A stretch of DNA of 64,000 bases from positions 22,573 to 86,572 of the forward strand of contig NZ_KB893477.1 of assembly GCF_000374085.1 (NCBI RefSeq), in the 5' to 3' direction. Position numbers and translations under genes: made by a program. The notes below the pieces were generated by a model. That model was not told where the DNA came from and ran no database searches. It worked only from the letters and a program-made list of their open reading frames with translations. Origin of the DNA: Spirosoma spitsbergense DSM 19989. Lineage in GTDB: Bacteria > Bacteroidota > Bacteroidia > Cytophagales > Spirosomataceae. Below, piece by piece: positions 47,610 through 57,033 of the stretch; the first letter of the stretch is position 1; every line of letters begins with the position of its first letter.

Positions 47610-47640
47610 TTTGCGACCAACCTTTAAATAGTTATATTTG
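47610..47640 (+). promoter_or_regulatory. Consensus promoter of the ferredoxin gene
   Basis: TTTG (47610-47613), exactly 19 bases, TATATTTG (47633-47640): a perfect match to the Bacteroidota vegetative promoter. The leader would be about 45 bases. Confidence 0.9.
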
Positions 47641-47678
47641 TGGTACAATTAAGGAATCTATACATTTAGCTTATATAA

Positions 47679-48041
<363 letters not shown>

Positions 48042-48066
48042 CGTACTATAGTATAAAATAAGGCAT

Positions 48067-48096
48067 AAGGCCCAATCAGTCCGCTGGTTGGGCCTT
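48067..48096 (+). terminator. Ferredoxin terminator
   Basis: AAGGCCCAA (48067-48075) and TTGGGCCTT (48088-48096) form a perfect 9-bp stem with a 12-base loop, followed by a T-rich stretch. Confidence 0.85.
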
Positions 48097-48391
48097 ATTG
48101 TATTTTAATCATATCAGAAGCAAAAAATAGGGTTTTTTCGGCCGAAAGCGTTTTTAGTGATTTTAATAATATTTGGTATAAAGAGCGATAGGCCAAATTT
48201 GATGAAATCAGTATAAATTTTTAAATTTAGGTATTCTTAGTTGATATTATAGTAGAATTCTAACAAAATTAAACTTTTATTAGATAAAAGCATAGTTATT
48301 TCCAGATAGCTATTGCGTACGATAATTTTTTAAACAAAATTTGCCACGTAATTAAACTCCCCTTTACTACACACGCAACCAAATAAACAAT
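48097..48391. other. AT-rich intergenic region upstream of the porin gene
   Basis: About 295 bases, strongly AT-rich, with no gene. It must contain the porin/ammonium transporter promoter. I see a TAATATTTG-like box near 48168-48176 with one extra base, but no full consensus and no sigma-54 type GG/GC pair. Confidence 0.6.
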
Positions 48392-49549
48392 ATGAAAAAA
48401 GTAATTTTACTAGTTAGTTCTTTGTTTTTGGCTTTTACCGCTCGATCCCAGGATAGTACGACAGCCACTCCCGGAAAATTTACGTTCTCCGGGTACATGG
48501 ATACTTACTATTTCGGTAATTTCAATAATCCACGAAGTCAGTCAAATTTAGGATTAGGTGGTCCGGCACGGGCATTCGATCAGCGGGCCGGTCAATTCGG
48601 TATTGGACTGATTCAGGCGAAAGCGGTGTATACTGCCGATAAAGTGGATGCCGTGATGGATCTGACGTTCGGACCTTTTGCCGATCTGGGAAATTACGGT
48701 AATAACATTGGACCGCTCGGACCTGGCTCAACGGCATTAGCCATCAAGCAGGCGTACATCGTGTTCAAAGCGACGCCTAAACTATCGTTCACGGCGGGTC
48801 AGTTTGGTACCCATATTGGGTACGAAGTAATTGACGCCCCGGTCAACTACAATTACTCGCTCTCTAACCTCTTCAATAACGGTCCCTTCTACCACATCGG
48901 TCTGAAAGCACAGTACGCCTTCAGCGATCGCGCTTCGCTGATGCTGGGTTTGGTCAACAACGTCGATAACCTGTACGACAACAACAAAAAGAAGGGTATC
49001 ATTGGCCAGTTTTTCTTCTCGCCCGTGGCCAACTGGAGCGTATATCTGAACGGTATCATGTCGAATGAAGCGTCTGCCCCGGTGCCGACTACCGGAACCG
49101 TAGTTGTACCGGCCGATAAGGCACTGTATCAGTTGTATGACCTAACGACAACCTACCAGATTACGCCGAAATTTTTTCTGGGTCTGAATGCGGCTGCGGG
49201 TTCGCAGAAAGGGGATTACCAGGGTGGCGGTGGGCCATTGACAACCAAAAGCTGGAGTGGCGTGGCCGTTTATACGAATTATGCCTTTACGGATAAGTTC
49301 GGCATGGGTGCCCGGGTTGAAACCTTCGACAACAAGAACGGGGTACGGGCCATTACGGATGCCGATGGTAATGGTGCCAGTGTAACGTCCATCACGATTA
49401 CGGGTAATATCAACGCGGCAGACGGGCACGTACTGTTCAAGCCGGAGTTGCGGGTTGATTCGTACTCAGCCAATAAGTTTGAGAAAAACGACGGCTCGCT
49501 TACCACCTCTCAGGCTACCCTGGGCATGGCCGCTATCTTCAAGTTCTAA
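48392..49549 (+). CDS. Outer-membrane beta-barrel porin (BBP2/OmpL-like)
   Basis: The protein has 385 residues. Signal peptide MKKVILLVSSLFLAFTARSQ, then FTFSGYMDTYYFGNFNNP typical of the family start, alternating amphipathic strands, and a C-terminal Phe (MAAIFKF) for barrel insertion. It lies 57 bases upstream of the ammonium transporter gene in the same direction, so it may let ammonium or other small solutes through the outer membrane. Confidence 0.85.
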   Translation: MKKVILLVSSLFLAFTARSQDSTTATPGKFTFSGYMDTYYFGNFNNPRSQSNLGLGGPARAFDQRAGQFGIGLIQAKAVYTADKVDAVMDLTFGPFADLGNYGNNIGPLGPGSTALAIKQAYIVFKATPKLSFTAGQFGTHIGYEVIDAPVNYNYSLSNLFNNGPFYHIGLKAQYAFSDRASLMLGLVNNVDNLYDNNKKKGIIGQFFFSPVANWSVYLNGIMSNEASAPVPTTGTVVVPADKALYQLYDLTTTYQITPKFFLGLNAAAGSQKGDYQGGGGPLTTKSWSGVAVYTNYAFTDKFGMGARVETFDNKNGVRAITDADGNGASVTSITITGNINAADGHVLFKPELRVDSYSANKFEKNDGSLTTSQATLGMAAIFKF

Positions 49550-49606
49550 TTCTCCTTTTACTTACCCTAAATTTTCACCAGTACAACAAAAAACCCCTCA
49601 ATCAGT

Positions 49607-50941
49607 ATGCAAAAGCCCAATTACATTCCCCTAATTCTGCTGGGTGTTGTCGCCGTGCTTGGCGTGATTCCCGGTTTCAATGGCGTTCCTACGCAAATCG
49701 TTACGGAAGGTATCGATACAGGTGATACAGCCTGGATGCTGGTAGCAACGGCACTCGTTCTGTTGATGACGCCGGGTCTGGCGTATTTCTACGGTGGTAT
49801 GGTTAACAACAAGAACGTGATTTCAACCATGCTGCAAAGCTTTGTAGCGATGGGGGTAATCAGTATTCTTTGGGTAGTGGTTGGCTTCAGTCTGGCCTTT
49901 GGTTCGTCCATCGGTGGATTTATAGGCAACCCAATGGATCACTTCATGTTCAAGGGAGTACTGGATGGCAAGCCCTGGTCGCTGGCATCAACGATTCCTC
50001 TGGTGGTATTTGCTTTCTTCCAGCTCAAGTTTGCCGTTATCACGCCGGCTCTTGTTACGGGATCGATGGCCGAGCGGGTTAATTTCCGGTCGTATGTGCT
50101 GTTTATGATCCTGTTCAGCCTGTTCGTTTACGCGCCACTGGCACATATGACCTGGCATCCGGAGGGGATTCTGTTTAAATTAGGTGTGCTTGACTTTGCG
50201 GGTGGAACGGTTGTTCACATGTCGGCAGGCTGGGCTGCCTTAGCCGGTGCACTGTATCTGAAGCGTCGGAAATCCCATATGGAGGCCAGTCATTTCCCAC
50301 CGGCCAACATTCCTTTTGTGCTTCTGGGTACGGGTTTGCTGTGGTTCGGCTGGTTTGGTTTCAACGCCGGTTCGGCGGTTGGCGCTTCTCCACTGGCTGC
50401 TTCGGCTTTTGCCACGACCAACACGGCCGCTGCGGCAGCCGGTCTGGCCTGGGTATTATTCGATTCAGCTAAAGGCAAGAAAGTATCGGCACTGGGTTTC
50501 TGTATCGGTGCGGTAGTAGGTCTGGTAGCCATTACGCCAGCGGCTGGTTTCGTAACGATTCCATCGGCCATTTTCATCGGTGTCGTAGGCGGTATCGTAT
50601 CGAACTACGTAGCACACCTGCGCTCGAAATCAACGCTGGACGATACGCTGGACGTATTTCCCTGCCACGGTGTTGGCGGGATGGTTGGTATGCTGATGAC
50701 TGGTATTTTTGCTACGAAAGCGGTTAACTCAGGCGTAGCCGTTGAAGGGCTGGCCTTCGGCGAAACGGGGCTGTTCATTACCCACCTGATTGCGCTGGTA
50801 GGCGTATCGGCCTTCGCGTTCATCATGTCTTATGCCTTGCTGAAAGTAACCGACCTTATCCTGCCCCTGCGCGTGAGCGAAGAGGATGAAAAAGAAGGTC
50901 TGGACATCAGTCAGCACGACGAGTATCTGATTGAAGCGTAA
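49607..50941 (+). CDS. amtB: Ammonium transporter (Amt family)
   Basis: The protein has 444 residues with about 11 membrane helices. Family motifs: DTAWMLVATALVLLMTPGLA, FYGGMVNNKNVIS, DFAGGTVVHMSAGWAALAGA with the first pore histidine, and FPCHGVGGMVGMLMTGIFA with the second. Conducts ammonium across the inner membrane. No GlnB gene is nearby in the window. Paired with the porin upstream. Confidence 0.95.
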   Translation: MQKPNYIPLILLGVVAVLGVIPGFNGVPTQIVTEGIDTGDTAWMLVATALVLLMTPGLAYFYGGMVNNKNVISTMLQSFVAMGVISILWVVVGFSLAFGSSIGGFIGNPMDHFMFKGVLDGKPWSLASTIPLVVFAFFQLKFAVITPALVTGSMAERVNFRSYVLFMILFSLFVYAPLAHMTWHPEGILFKLGVLDFAGGTVVHMSAGWAALAGALYLKRRKSHMEASHFPPANIPFVLLGTGLLWFGWFGFNAGSAVGASPLAASAFATTNTAAAAAGLAWVLFDSAKGKKVSALGFCIGAVVGLVAITPAAGFVTIPSAIFIGVVGGIVSNYVAHLRSKSTLDDTLDVFPCHGVGGMVGMLMTGIFATKAVNSGVAVEGLAFGETGLFITHLIALVGVSAFAFIMSYALLKVTDLILPLRVSEEDEKEGLDISQHDEYLIEA

Positions 50942-51034
50942 GGTTCATCATTCATCATTGTAAAACAGAGCCACAGGCTCCTGTCTGGCCAAATACGTCT
51001 GGCAGCTTTATCTGTGGTTTTGTTGTACTCATGG

Positions 51035-51059
51035 AGCCGCCCCCGCCTGGGGGCGGTTT
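51035..51059. terminator. Bidirectional terminator-like hairpin
   Basis: CCGCCCCC (51037-51044), loop GCCT, GGGGGCGG (51049-51056), then TTT. It lies between the ammonium transporter gene and the convergent gene at 51082. Confidence 0.75.
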
Positions 51060-51081
51060 CCTGTTTTCCGGGCGTAAGCAT

Positions 51082-51489
51082 TCAGATAGCCCGCATGCGG
51101 TTATTTTTTTGGTTATGTTCTACTTCGGCCAGACCAAGGGCTTCCATCAAGGGGGGAAGATACATTCCCAGGCGTCCCCGGAAGCCCTTTTTTAAGCCGT
51201 ACCAGCCGCCTGCCGGATTATCGGGCGACCGGCCCCAGGCTTCTACTGTATTCGGTTTTGCCGGTTTTTGTTCATCGGCAGCACCCAGTTCCACCCAGTC
51301 GCCCTGCTGCTTCAACATCGCCTGTAAATCGGCGATGCACCGATAGTTGTAGTGTAAGGTAGTTTTCCCCACTACGCAGACCAGGATTTCCTGGCCGTCC
51401 TGTTCCGCTTTATACATTGTGTACTCCGATGAGCCGGAAGGCGTTTTTAATTGCCAGGGGTCTTCTTTCGTTCCATCGTTCGTTGTCAT
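51082..51489 (-). CDS. Conserved hypothetical protein, 135 aa
   Basis: Contains EDPWQLKTPSGSSEYTMY near the start, LHYNYRCIADLQAMLKQ, and GGWYGLKKGFRGRLGMYLPP. It resembles a small widespread family that I recall as DUF6855, not verified. Soluble, no signal peptide. It follows the DUF1304 gene by 12 bases, so they probably form an operon. Confidence 0.7.
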   Translation of the reverse strand: MTTNDGTKEDPWQLKTPSGSSEYTMYKAEQDGQEILVCVVGKTTLHYNYRCIADLQAMLKQQGDWVELGAADEQKPAKPNTVEAWGRSPDNPAGGWYGLKKGFRGRLGMYLPPLMEALGLAEVEHNQKNNRMRAI

Positions 51490-51501
51490 AATGGGCTGAT
51501 T

Positions 51502-51864
51502 TTAGGCGATCAGGGTGATAATGAGAGCAACGATAGCGGGTAGTGCCTGTACATAGAAGATAGACTTCTGAGCCGTTAACGCCCCGAATATCCCGGCCAC
51601 AATAACGCAGCCCAGGAAAAAACAGGCAACGTTCGTTTGCCAGACCGCATCCTGAATCAGTAGTGACCAGATAAGCCCGGCCGCCAGAAAACCGTTGTAC
51701 AGCCCCTGATTGGCGGCCAGTGATTTGGTTTTCTCAAACAAATCGGTTGGGAAAGACCGGAACGTTTTGCGGCCCTGCGTAGTCCAGGCAAACATTTCGA
51801 GCCACAAAATGTAGATGTGCTCAAGCGCAACGATACCAGTCATGATTTCGGCGAGTAGCTTCAT
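51502..51864 (-). CDS. DUF1304 membrane protein
   Basis: The protein has 120 residues with four hydrophobic segments. AEIMTGIVALEHIYILWLEM, then NQGLYNGFLAAGLIWSLL and FLGCVIVAGIFGALTAQK, match DUF1304. Inner membrane; function unknown. Confidence 0.85.
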   Translation of the reverse strand: MKLLAEIMTGIVALEHIYILWLEMFAWTTQGRKTFRSFPTDLFEKTKSLAANQGLYNGFLAAGLIWSLLIQDAVWQTNVACFFLGCVIVAGIFGALTAQKSIFYVQALPAIVALIITLIA

Positions 51865-51967
51865 AAGGGTAGGGTGTAAGACATGGAAACAGGTTGGTGG
51901 TTCTTATTACGGCTAAATGGTACAGTGTACCGGGCTTCACTCCGGTAAAAGTAAGGAAATGAATGAC

Positions 51968-53329
51968 TTATACTGGTAAAGACTGGTTTTTCAGTCGATA
52001 CCATTCGTATACTCCCATACCGAGTACCAGGCTGTATTCCAAGCCGGTAAACCATAGATTTTCGGTGTAAGCCGTTGTTTGGTAGGCCGAGTAGGAAAGG
52101 ACAACAACGCCCGACCAAACCAGCGGATAACGGAAGGGAGTGAATACCGAAGCCGCCACCAGTGAGGTGATGTACCAGGGATGAACGGTAGTACTCAGCA
52201 GCCAGTAAAGCGTAAGCGTTAACAGGACTTTCATGGGCACGACCGGAGCAGGTAAACGGGGCATAGTTCGAAACGCAATAACCAGTACGCAAACGCCAAT
52301 AACGACAAACAGCATAAAACCGGCCCCGGCAATGATATTAAACCCCAGAAGCCAGTAGCCAGCCGCCCGAATAAGGTAGTAGACACTGGCATTGAACTCG
52401 AACGACTGAAAGTATAAATTCAGGCTGGAAAAGATGTTTTTCAGCAACTCGATACTGATAAACGGGACGAACTGAAGACCCACCAGTATACCTGTCAGGC
52501 CCGCGTAGACAAGTCCCCGTTTCCAGCCCAGATACCGAATCAGTAACGGCAGGAAAATCAGCGGTAGCAGCTTCATGCCGATGCCCGAAGCGAGGGCAGC
52601 GGATGAGCCAATCCAGTGGTTCTGTACGAGTAACCAGACACTCAGGAGAACAAAAAAAATCATGATAGCCTCAAAGTGCAGGTTACCCGTCAATTCCAGG
52701 ATGACCAGTGGATTCAGGGCGTACAGCAGGCTATAATTCGGATTCTTCCCAAAATGGCGCAGCAGCTTCGACAATAAAACGATTGAGCTCATATCGGCCA
52801 GTAGAATAGGTACGCGCAGACTAATGACAGCACCGATTAGGCTGGTAGGAGAAAGCCAGCCTGCCAACCCGAACAGGGCCTGATTCAGGGGTGGGTAGAC
52901 CGTGAAATACCGGGGCGAATTCAACCGATGAAACAAGGAATCGGTGAGTCCCGCGATGGACGCTACGGGCGTGTTGATTACCTGAGTCGGCAGGTAGAGA
53001 TACGGATTATACCCGTGTGCCAGTAAACGTCCATCCCAGATAAAACGGGCGTAATCGTCTGACAGGTTAGGGAGTACAGCCACTAATGAAAGGCGAAACA
53101 GCAGGGCTGTTGCAAAGAGAAACCGGTCTGGTTCCGGCTGCTTCGATAATTCCCCAGGCTTACTGACGGTGCCACGCCAGAGAGAATCTGTAACCCGCGT
53201 GTAGCCCCAGAAAACAAGGCCGTACAGCGTAATGAGCAACGGGAACTGCGGCCGCAATACACCGTAGCCGAGCAGGGTAAACAACGCCAGCGAAAGGCCC
53301 AGCCAGCCAATGCGGAAAGGTGTAATCAT
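51968..53329 (-). CDS. GT-C type membrane glycosyltransferase (GT87-like)
   Basis: The protein has 453 residues and about 11-12 membrane helices. The loop motif LSDDYARFIWDGRLLAHGYN (about 92-111) holds the acidic pair of GT-C mannosyltransferases, and YPPLNQALFGLAGWL follows. It uses a polyprenyl-phosphate sugar donor on the outer face. It lies directly downstream of a dolichyl-phosphate-mannose-synthase-like gene (53374-54066), which probably makes its donor. Confidence 0.75.
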   Translation of the reverse strand: MITPFRIGWLGLSLALFTLLGYGVLRPQFPLLITLYGLVFWGYTRVTDSLWRGTVSKPGELSKQPEPDRFLFATALLFRLSLVAVLPNLSDDYARFIWDGRLLAHGYNPYLYLPTQVINTPVASIAGLTDSLFHRLNSPRYFTVYPPLNQALFGLAGWLSPTSLIGAVISLRVPILLADMSSIVLLSKLLRHFGKNPNYSLLYALNPLVILELTGNLHFEAIMIFFVLLSVWLLVQNHWIGSSAALASGIGMKLLPLIFLPLLIRYLGWKRGLVYAGLTGILVGLQFVPFISIELLKNIFSSLNLYFQSFEFNASVYYLIRAAGYWLLGFNIIAGAGFMLFVVIGVCVLVIAFRTMPRLPAPVVPMKVLLTLTLYWLLSTTVHPWYITSLVAASVFTPFRYPLVWSGVVVLSYSAYQTTAYTENLWFTGLEYSLVLGMGVYEWYRLKNQSLPV

Positions 53330-53373
53330 GGGTGTAAGTTACGGTGCATCGTTTACCGGTCATAGCCCACCCG

Positions 53374-54066
53374 CTACCAGTACCGGAAAATGGTGGCCAG
53401 AATTTTATACCCGGCCAGAACCGTTCCTTTAACCGTACCGGATATTTTTGAGTGACCAATCCGCCGTCGGTAGTTAACCGGGACTTCGGTTGAACGAAAG
53501 CCCATTTTGGCCGCTTTAAGCTGCATCTCAACGGTCCAGCCGTAGGTGGTATCCTGCATATCCAGTGCCATCAGGGTATCGAACCGGATGGCCCGGAAAG
53601 GACCTAAATCGGTAAACCGAACTCCATACAGCCACCGGAGTAATGTCGTCGCCAGCCAGTTGCCAAAAATCTGCTGGGGCGTCATGGACCCACGCTGGCG
53701 TTTGCCCAGTGCCCTCGACCCGATAACCAGGTCGGCCTGCCGGTTTAGGATGGGAGCAATCAGAGCGGGCATTTCCGCCGGAAAATCGGAATAATCGGCA
53801 TCAACGAACACGATAATATCTGGCTTGGGCTGACGCTGTTTCGCATAGGCAATGCCCCGCAGACAGGCTCTCCCGTACCCTTGTATGGGTTCGTGCAGGA
53901 CGGTAGCTCCGGCGCGGGCTGCTTCCACCGCCGTTTGGTCGTTGGAATTATTGTTTACGACAATAATCCCCTGCGCCAGTCCGGCCGGTATTTCACCAAC
54001 TACGCGCCCAACTGAGTTTTCCTCGTTAAAGGCCGGGATGATTACATAAATGACAGGTTCTTTCAA
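53374..54066 (-). CDS. GT2 polyprenol-phosphate glycosyltransferase (DPM1-like)
   Basis: The protein has 230 residues. IYVIIPAFNEENSVGRVVGE, VVNNNSNDQT, FVDADYSDFP (DxD) and GSRALGKRQRGSMTPQQIFG are typical of family 2 enzymes that load a sugar onto a lipid phosphate. No membrane helices. Operon with the GT-C enzyme and the TIGR04282 gene. Confidence 0.85.
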   Translation of the reverse strand: MKEPVIYVIIPAFNEENSVGRVVGEIPAGLAQGIIVVNNNSNDQTAVEAARAGATVLHEPIQGYGRACLRGIAYAKQRQPKPDIIVFVDADYSDFPAEMPALIAPILNRQADLVIGSRALGKRQRGSMTPQQIFGNWLATTLLRWLYGVRFTDLGPFRAIRFDTLMALDMQDTTYGWTVEMQLKAAKMGFRSTEVPVNYRRRIGHSKISGTVKGTVLAGYKILATIFRYW

Positions 54067-54109
54067 GCGTAGTGGGTACCGGTAAGGTCGTAAAAGTAAG
54101 GGTTTCGTA

Positions 54110-54712
54110 TTACTCCTTACTGACCTCTACCGGTGCATAGGGTTCATAGTCGCTCCATTCATCAATATCGGTCAGCGTTTCGAGTGGCGCGAACGTTAAC
54201 CCGTGCTGTAAAATAGCCAGTTCTGTCAACTGCCGAAGTTCTGGCTGGCTCCAGGGCATATCCTGAAACAGAAAAGGCCGGACCTGCTTCATACCCAGCA
54301 GATAATACCCACCATCCGTAGCGGGGCCAATCACGATGTCTGACTTGTTGAGGGCGGCAAACGCCTGTGTGAGGTGGTCGGGCGTGATCGCGAGGCAGTC
54401 GCTGCCAATCATTACCACTTTTTCGGCCCCGGCGGCAAACTGCTCCTGAAAGGCATTAGCCATACGCTCGCCCAGGTCGCCACTTGTCTGGAGTTGCTTA
54501 TCATACGCATTCCAGCCATCATCCCGATTGACGAAATCGCCGTAATAGACGACGCGCTGCCCGGAGAAAGACTGAATGAGTTGCTGGGTGTAGCGTAATA
54601 GATGATTGTAGATAGCAACGGCTTTGGCATCACCAACGGTATGGGCAATACGCGTTTTAACCTGACCGGGAATGGGGTTTTTAACGAAAATTATCAGATG
54701 CTCAGCGGGCAT
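54110..54712 (-). CDS. TIGR04282-type glycosyltransferase
   Basis: The protein has 200 residues. LIIFVKNPIPGQVKTRIA at the start, MIGSDCLAITPDHLTQAF and IGPATDGGYYLLGMK are hallmarks of the family annotated as arsenosugar biosynthesis glycosyltransferase. Its usual partner (TIGR04283) lies 4 kb away at 58726-59493. A role in arsenosugar synthesis is doubtful without the arsenic genes; a general sugar-transfer role is as likely. Confidence 0.85.
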   Translation of the reverse strand: MPAEHLIIFVKNPIPGQVKTRIAHTVGDAKAVAIYNHLLRYTQQLIQSFSGQRVVYYGDFVNRDDGWNAYDKQLQTSGDLGERMANAFQEQFAAGAEKVVMIGSDCLAITPDHLTQAFAALNKSDIVIGPATDGGYYLLGMKQVRPFLFQDMPWSQPELRQLTELAILQHGLTFAPLETLTDIDEWSDYEPYAPVEVSKE

Positions 54713-54815
54713 AAAATGCGGAGTAAATGCTGTTTTGTGAATGGAGTATGACAGTCGAACGGTTGGTTCGCAGAAATAGTTACAGGCTGTACAAAAACCA
54801 TGACGAACAGGGAAT

Positions 54816-54848
54816 GGAAAAATGCGGAATTAAATTCCGTATTTTTCC
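54816..54848. repeat. 33-bp near-perfect palindrome before an AAA/DUF4143 gene
   Basis: GGAAAAATGCGGAAT, TAA, ATTCCGTATTTTTCC: 15-bp arms with one mismatch. It ends 14 bases before the ATG at 54863. A longer palindrome with a similar AATT-rich core precedes the second gene of this family at 59579. Confidence 0.85.
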
Positions 54849-54862
54849 AGTATATTTAATAG

Positions 54863-56026
54863 ATGATTCAACGTATTGCTGAAGCGAAGTTGAGGTTGTT
54901 GGCAGATACTTTCAAGGTAGTTGCTCTGACGGGACCGCGTCAGTCGGGTAAAACCACCTTGTGTAAAGCTGTTTTTCCCGATAAGCCTTACGTGTCGCTG
55001 GAAAACCCCGATACCCGGTCTTTTGCCAGTCAGGACCCGCGCGGTTTTCTGGCTTCTTACCCGGATGGGGCGGTGCTGGACGAAGTACAGCGCACGCCTG
55101 ATTTGTTTTCCTACCTCCAGGAAGTCGTTGATAATGGGAAGCAGAAAGGTGAATTTATCCTGACGGGTTCTAACAACTTCCTGTTGCAGCAGTCTATTTC
55201 GCAGTCACTGGCCGGTCGGGTGGCGCATCTTTTTCTGCTTCCACTCTCCGTGGCTGAACTGGCAACTGCCGATCTGTTGCTAGCTGCTGATGATGACCTG
55301 ATGCTAACGGGTTTTTATCCACCCGTGTACGATCAGCACATTCCCGCTCCTGACTGGAGCCAGAACTATATCCGAACGTACGTTGAGCGCGACGTTCGCC
55401 AGATTAAGAATATTACGGATTTACTTGTATTTGAACGATTTATGGCGTTGCTGGCCGGGCGCTGTGGACAGGAACTGAACCTGAGTGCACTGGCCGTGGA
55501 AGCGGGGGTTGACGCCAAAACCGTTCAGTCGTGGATTGGTATCCTGGAAAGCAGTTTCATCATTTACCTGCTGAAGCCGCATTTCCGTAACTTCAATAAA
55601 ACTGTCGTCAAGCGACCCAAACTGTACTTTTATGATACAGCGTTAGTTTGCTCACTCCTGCGTATCACCCAACTGGAACACATCCGTAGCCACCCCCTGC
55701 GGGGAGCCATCTTCGAGAACATGGTTGTGTCAGACCTGGTAAAGCAGCGTACCAACGCTGGGTTACCGGTTAATCTGTTTTTCTGGCGCGACAAGACGGG
55801 GCACGAGGTCGATATTATTGTTGACGAAGCGGGTGTTTTACTGCCTATTGAGATTAAATCAGGTCAGACGATTCATGCCGAATTTTTCAAAAACATAACC
55901 TACTGGCAAGCCCTGAGTAATACCCATCGGGCGTACATCCTGTATGCTGGTCAGCAAACCCAGCAGCGAAGTAATGGCATAACCGTGCGGAATTGGCGTG
56001 AAATGGTGCCCGACAGTACGAATTGA
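54863..56026 (+). CDS. AAA_14/DUF4143 ATPase, first copy
   Basis: The protein has 387 residues. Walker A is at 24-31 (GPRQSGKT), with Walker [11 protein letters not shown] at about 75 and the sensor [11 protein letters not shown]. The C-terminal DUF4143 domain includes [14 protein letters not shown] and a PD-(D/E)XK-like end ([20 protein letters not shown]). The family is abundant and spreads among archaea and Bacteroidota; function is unclear, with suggestions of a defence or mobile role. Has a palindrome directly upstream. Confidence 0.85.
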   Translation: MIQRIAEAKLRLLADTFKVVALTGPRQSGKTTLCKAVFPDKPYVSLENPDTRSFASQDPRGFLASYPDGAVLDEVQRTPDLFSYLQEVVDNGKQKGEFILTGSNNFLLQQSISQSLAGRVAHLFLLPLSVAELATADLLLAADDDLMLTGFYPPVYDQHIPAPDWSQNYIRTYVERDVRQIKNITDLLVFERFMALLAGRCGQELNLSALAVEAGVDAKTVQSWIGILESSFIIYLLKPHFRNFNKTVVKRPKLYFYDTALVCSLLRITQLEHIRSHPLRGAIFENMVVSDLVKQRTNAGLPVNLFFWRDKTGHEVDIIVDEAGVLLPIEIKSGQTIHAEFFKNITYWQALSNTHRAYILYAGQQTQQRSNGITVRNWREMVPDSTN

Positions 56027-56103
56027 ATGAGAAGGGGGATAGTTTTACCTTACCGAAAAATATACACTTGATAACCGAAGCAACGCTTCGCTTTACATTG
56101 ACC

Positions 56104-56919
56104 ATGCTCGAACAGATTCAGGAAGCCGCCCGCTTTATTCAGGCCAACACGTCCGTACAACCGCAAATCGGCATTATTCTGGGTACCGGCCTGGGAGCCC
56201 TGGCCCGGGAATTAACCATCGAAAAAACGCTGAATTACGAAACGATTCCTCATTTCCCGCTCTCGACGGTGGAGTTCCATTCGGGTAAGCTGCTGCTGGG
56301 CACGCTGGAAGGCAAACCTGTGGTGGTGATGCAGGGCCGGTTTCATTACTACGAGGGTTACACCATGCAGCAGGTAATATTTCCGGTGCGGGTGATGCAC
56401 GCGCTGGGCGTCCGGACGCTACTGGTTTCCAATGCTGCCGGGGGCATGAATCCCGATTTTCAGACCACCGATTTGATGGTCATCGACGACCACATTGGCC
56501 TGTTGCTGCCGCAGAATCCGTTGGTAGGGCCAAACCCGCCCGAATTCGGTGACAGGTTTCCGGATATGAGCGAGCCGTACAGCAAGGCGTTAATCGAACA
56601 GGCCTTTCAGGTTGCTTCCGAACGGGGAATAGCCCTCAAAAAAGGCGTTTACGTGAGCGTAACGGGGCCACAACTGGAAACGCGGGCCGAATACCGGATG
56701 CTGCGCCAGTGGGGTGCCGACGCCGTAGGCATGTCGACGGTGCCGGAAGTGATTGTGGCCAATCAGATGGGCATGGCCGTTTTCGGCGTGTCGGTCATCA
56801 CGGATATGTGCCTGCCCGATACGCTGGAAAAAGCCGACATCAGCAAAATTATCGCAGCCGCCGGTGCCGCCGAACCGAAACTAACGGAACTGATGCGGGG
56901 GCTGGTGAAGCGGTTGTAA
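56104..56919 (+). CDS. punA: Purine nucleoside phosphorylase (PNP-I)
   Basis: The protein has 271 residues. [14 protein letters not shown] (phosphate loop), [23 protein letters not shown] and [16 protein letters not shown] are the trimeric PNP signatures, with the purine-site Glu/Asn in the latter part. Cleaves purine nucleosides in salvage. The ATG at 56104 is chosen; the open frame to 56023 starts inside the preceding gene's end and lacks family sequence. Confidence 0.95.
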   Translation: MLEQIQEAARFIQANTSVQPQIGIILGTGLGALARELTIEKTLNYETIPHFPLSTVEFHSGKLLLGTLEGKPVVVMQGRFHYYEGYTMQQVIFPVRVMHALGVRTLLVSNAAGGMNPDFQTTDLMVIDDHIGLLLPQNPLVGPNPPEFGDRFPDMSEPYSKALIEQAFQVASERGIALKKGVYVSVTGPQLETRAEYRMLRQWGADAVGMSTVPEVIVANQMGMAVFGVSVITDMCLPDTLEKADISKIIAAAGAAEPKLTELMRGLVKRL

Positions 56920-56921
56920 AA

Positions 56922-56998
56922 GTCATTATTCGTCATTCAATAGTTATTATTTGTCATCGAAAGTGCCTGTCGAATAACCATAAATGACGAATAATGAC
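56922..56998. repeat. 16-bp perfect inverted repeat between convergent genes
   Basis: GTCATTATTCGTCATT (56922-56937) and AATGACGAATAATGAC (56983-56998) are exact complements, 45 bases apart, with further CATT/AATG-rich sequence around them. It could act as a bidirectional terminator for the PNP and HMG-CoA reductase genes, or be a remnant of a small repeat element. Confidence 0.75.
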
Positions 56999-57033
56999 CA
57001 TGAATGATAACTAAATGACCATTAAATAACAAC

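Noticed and set aside
51861..52292. Minus-strand frame of 143 aa within the GT-C glycosyltransferase
   Set aside because: Overlaps the clear membrane glycosyltransferase in another frame and shows no family motif.
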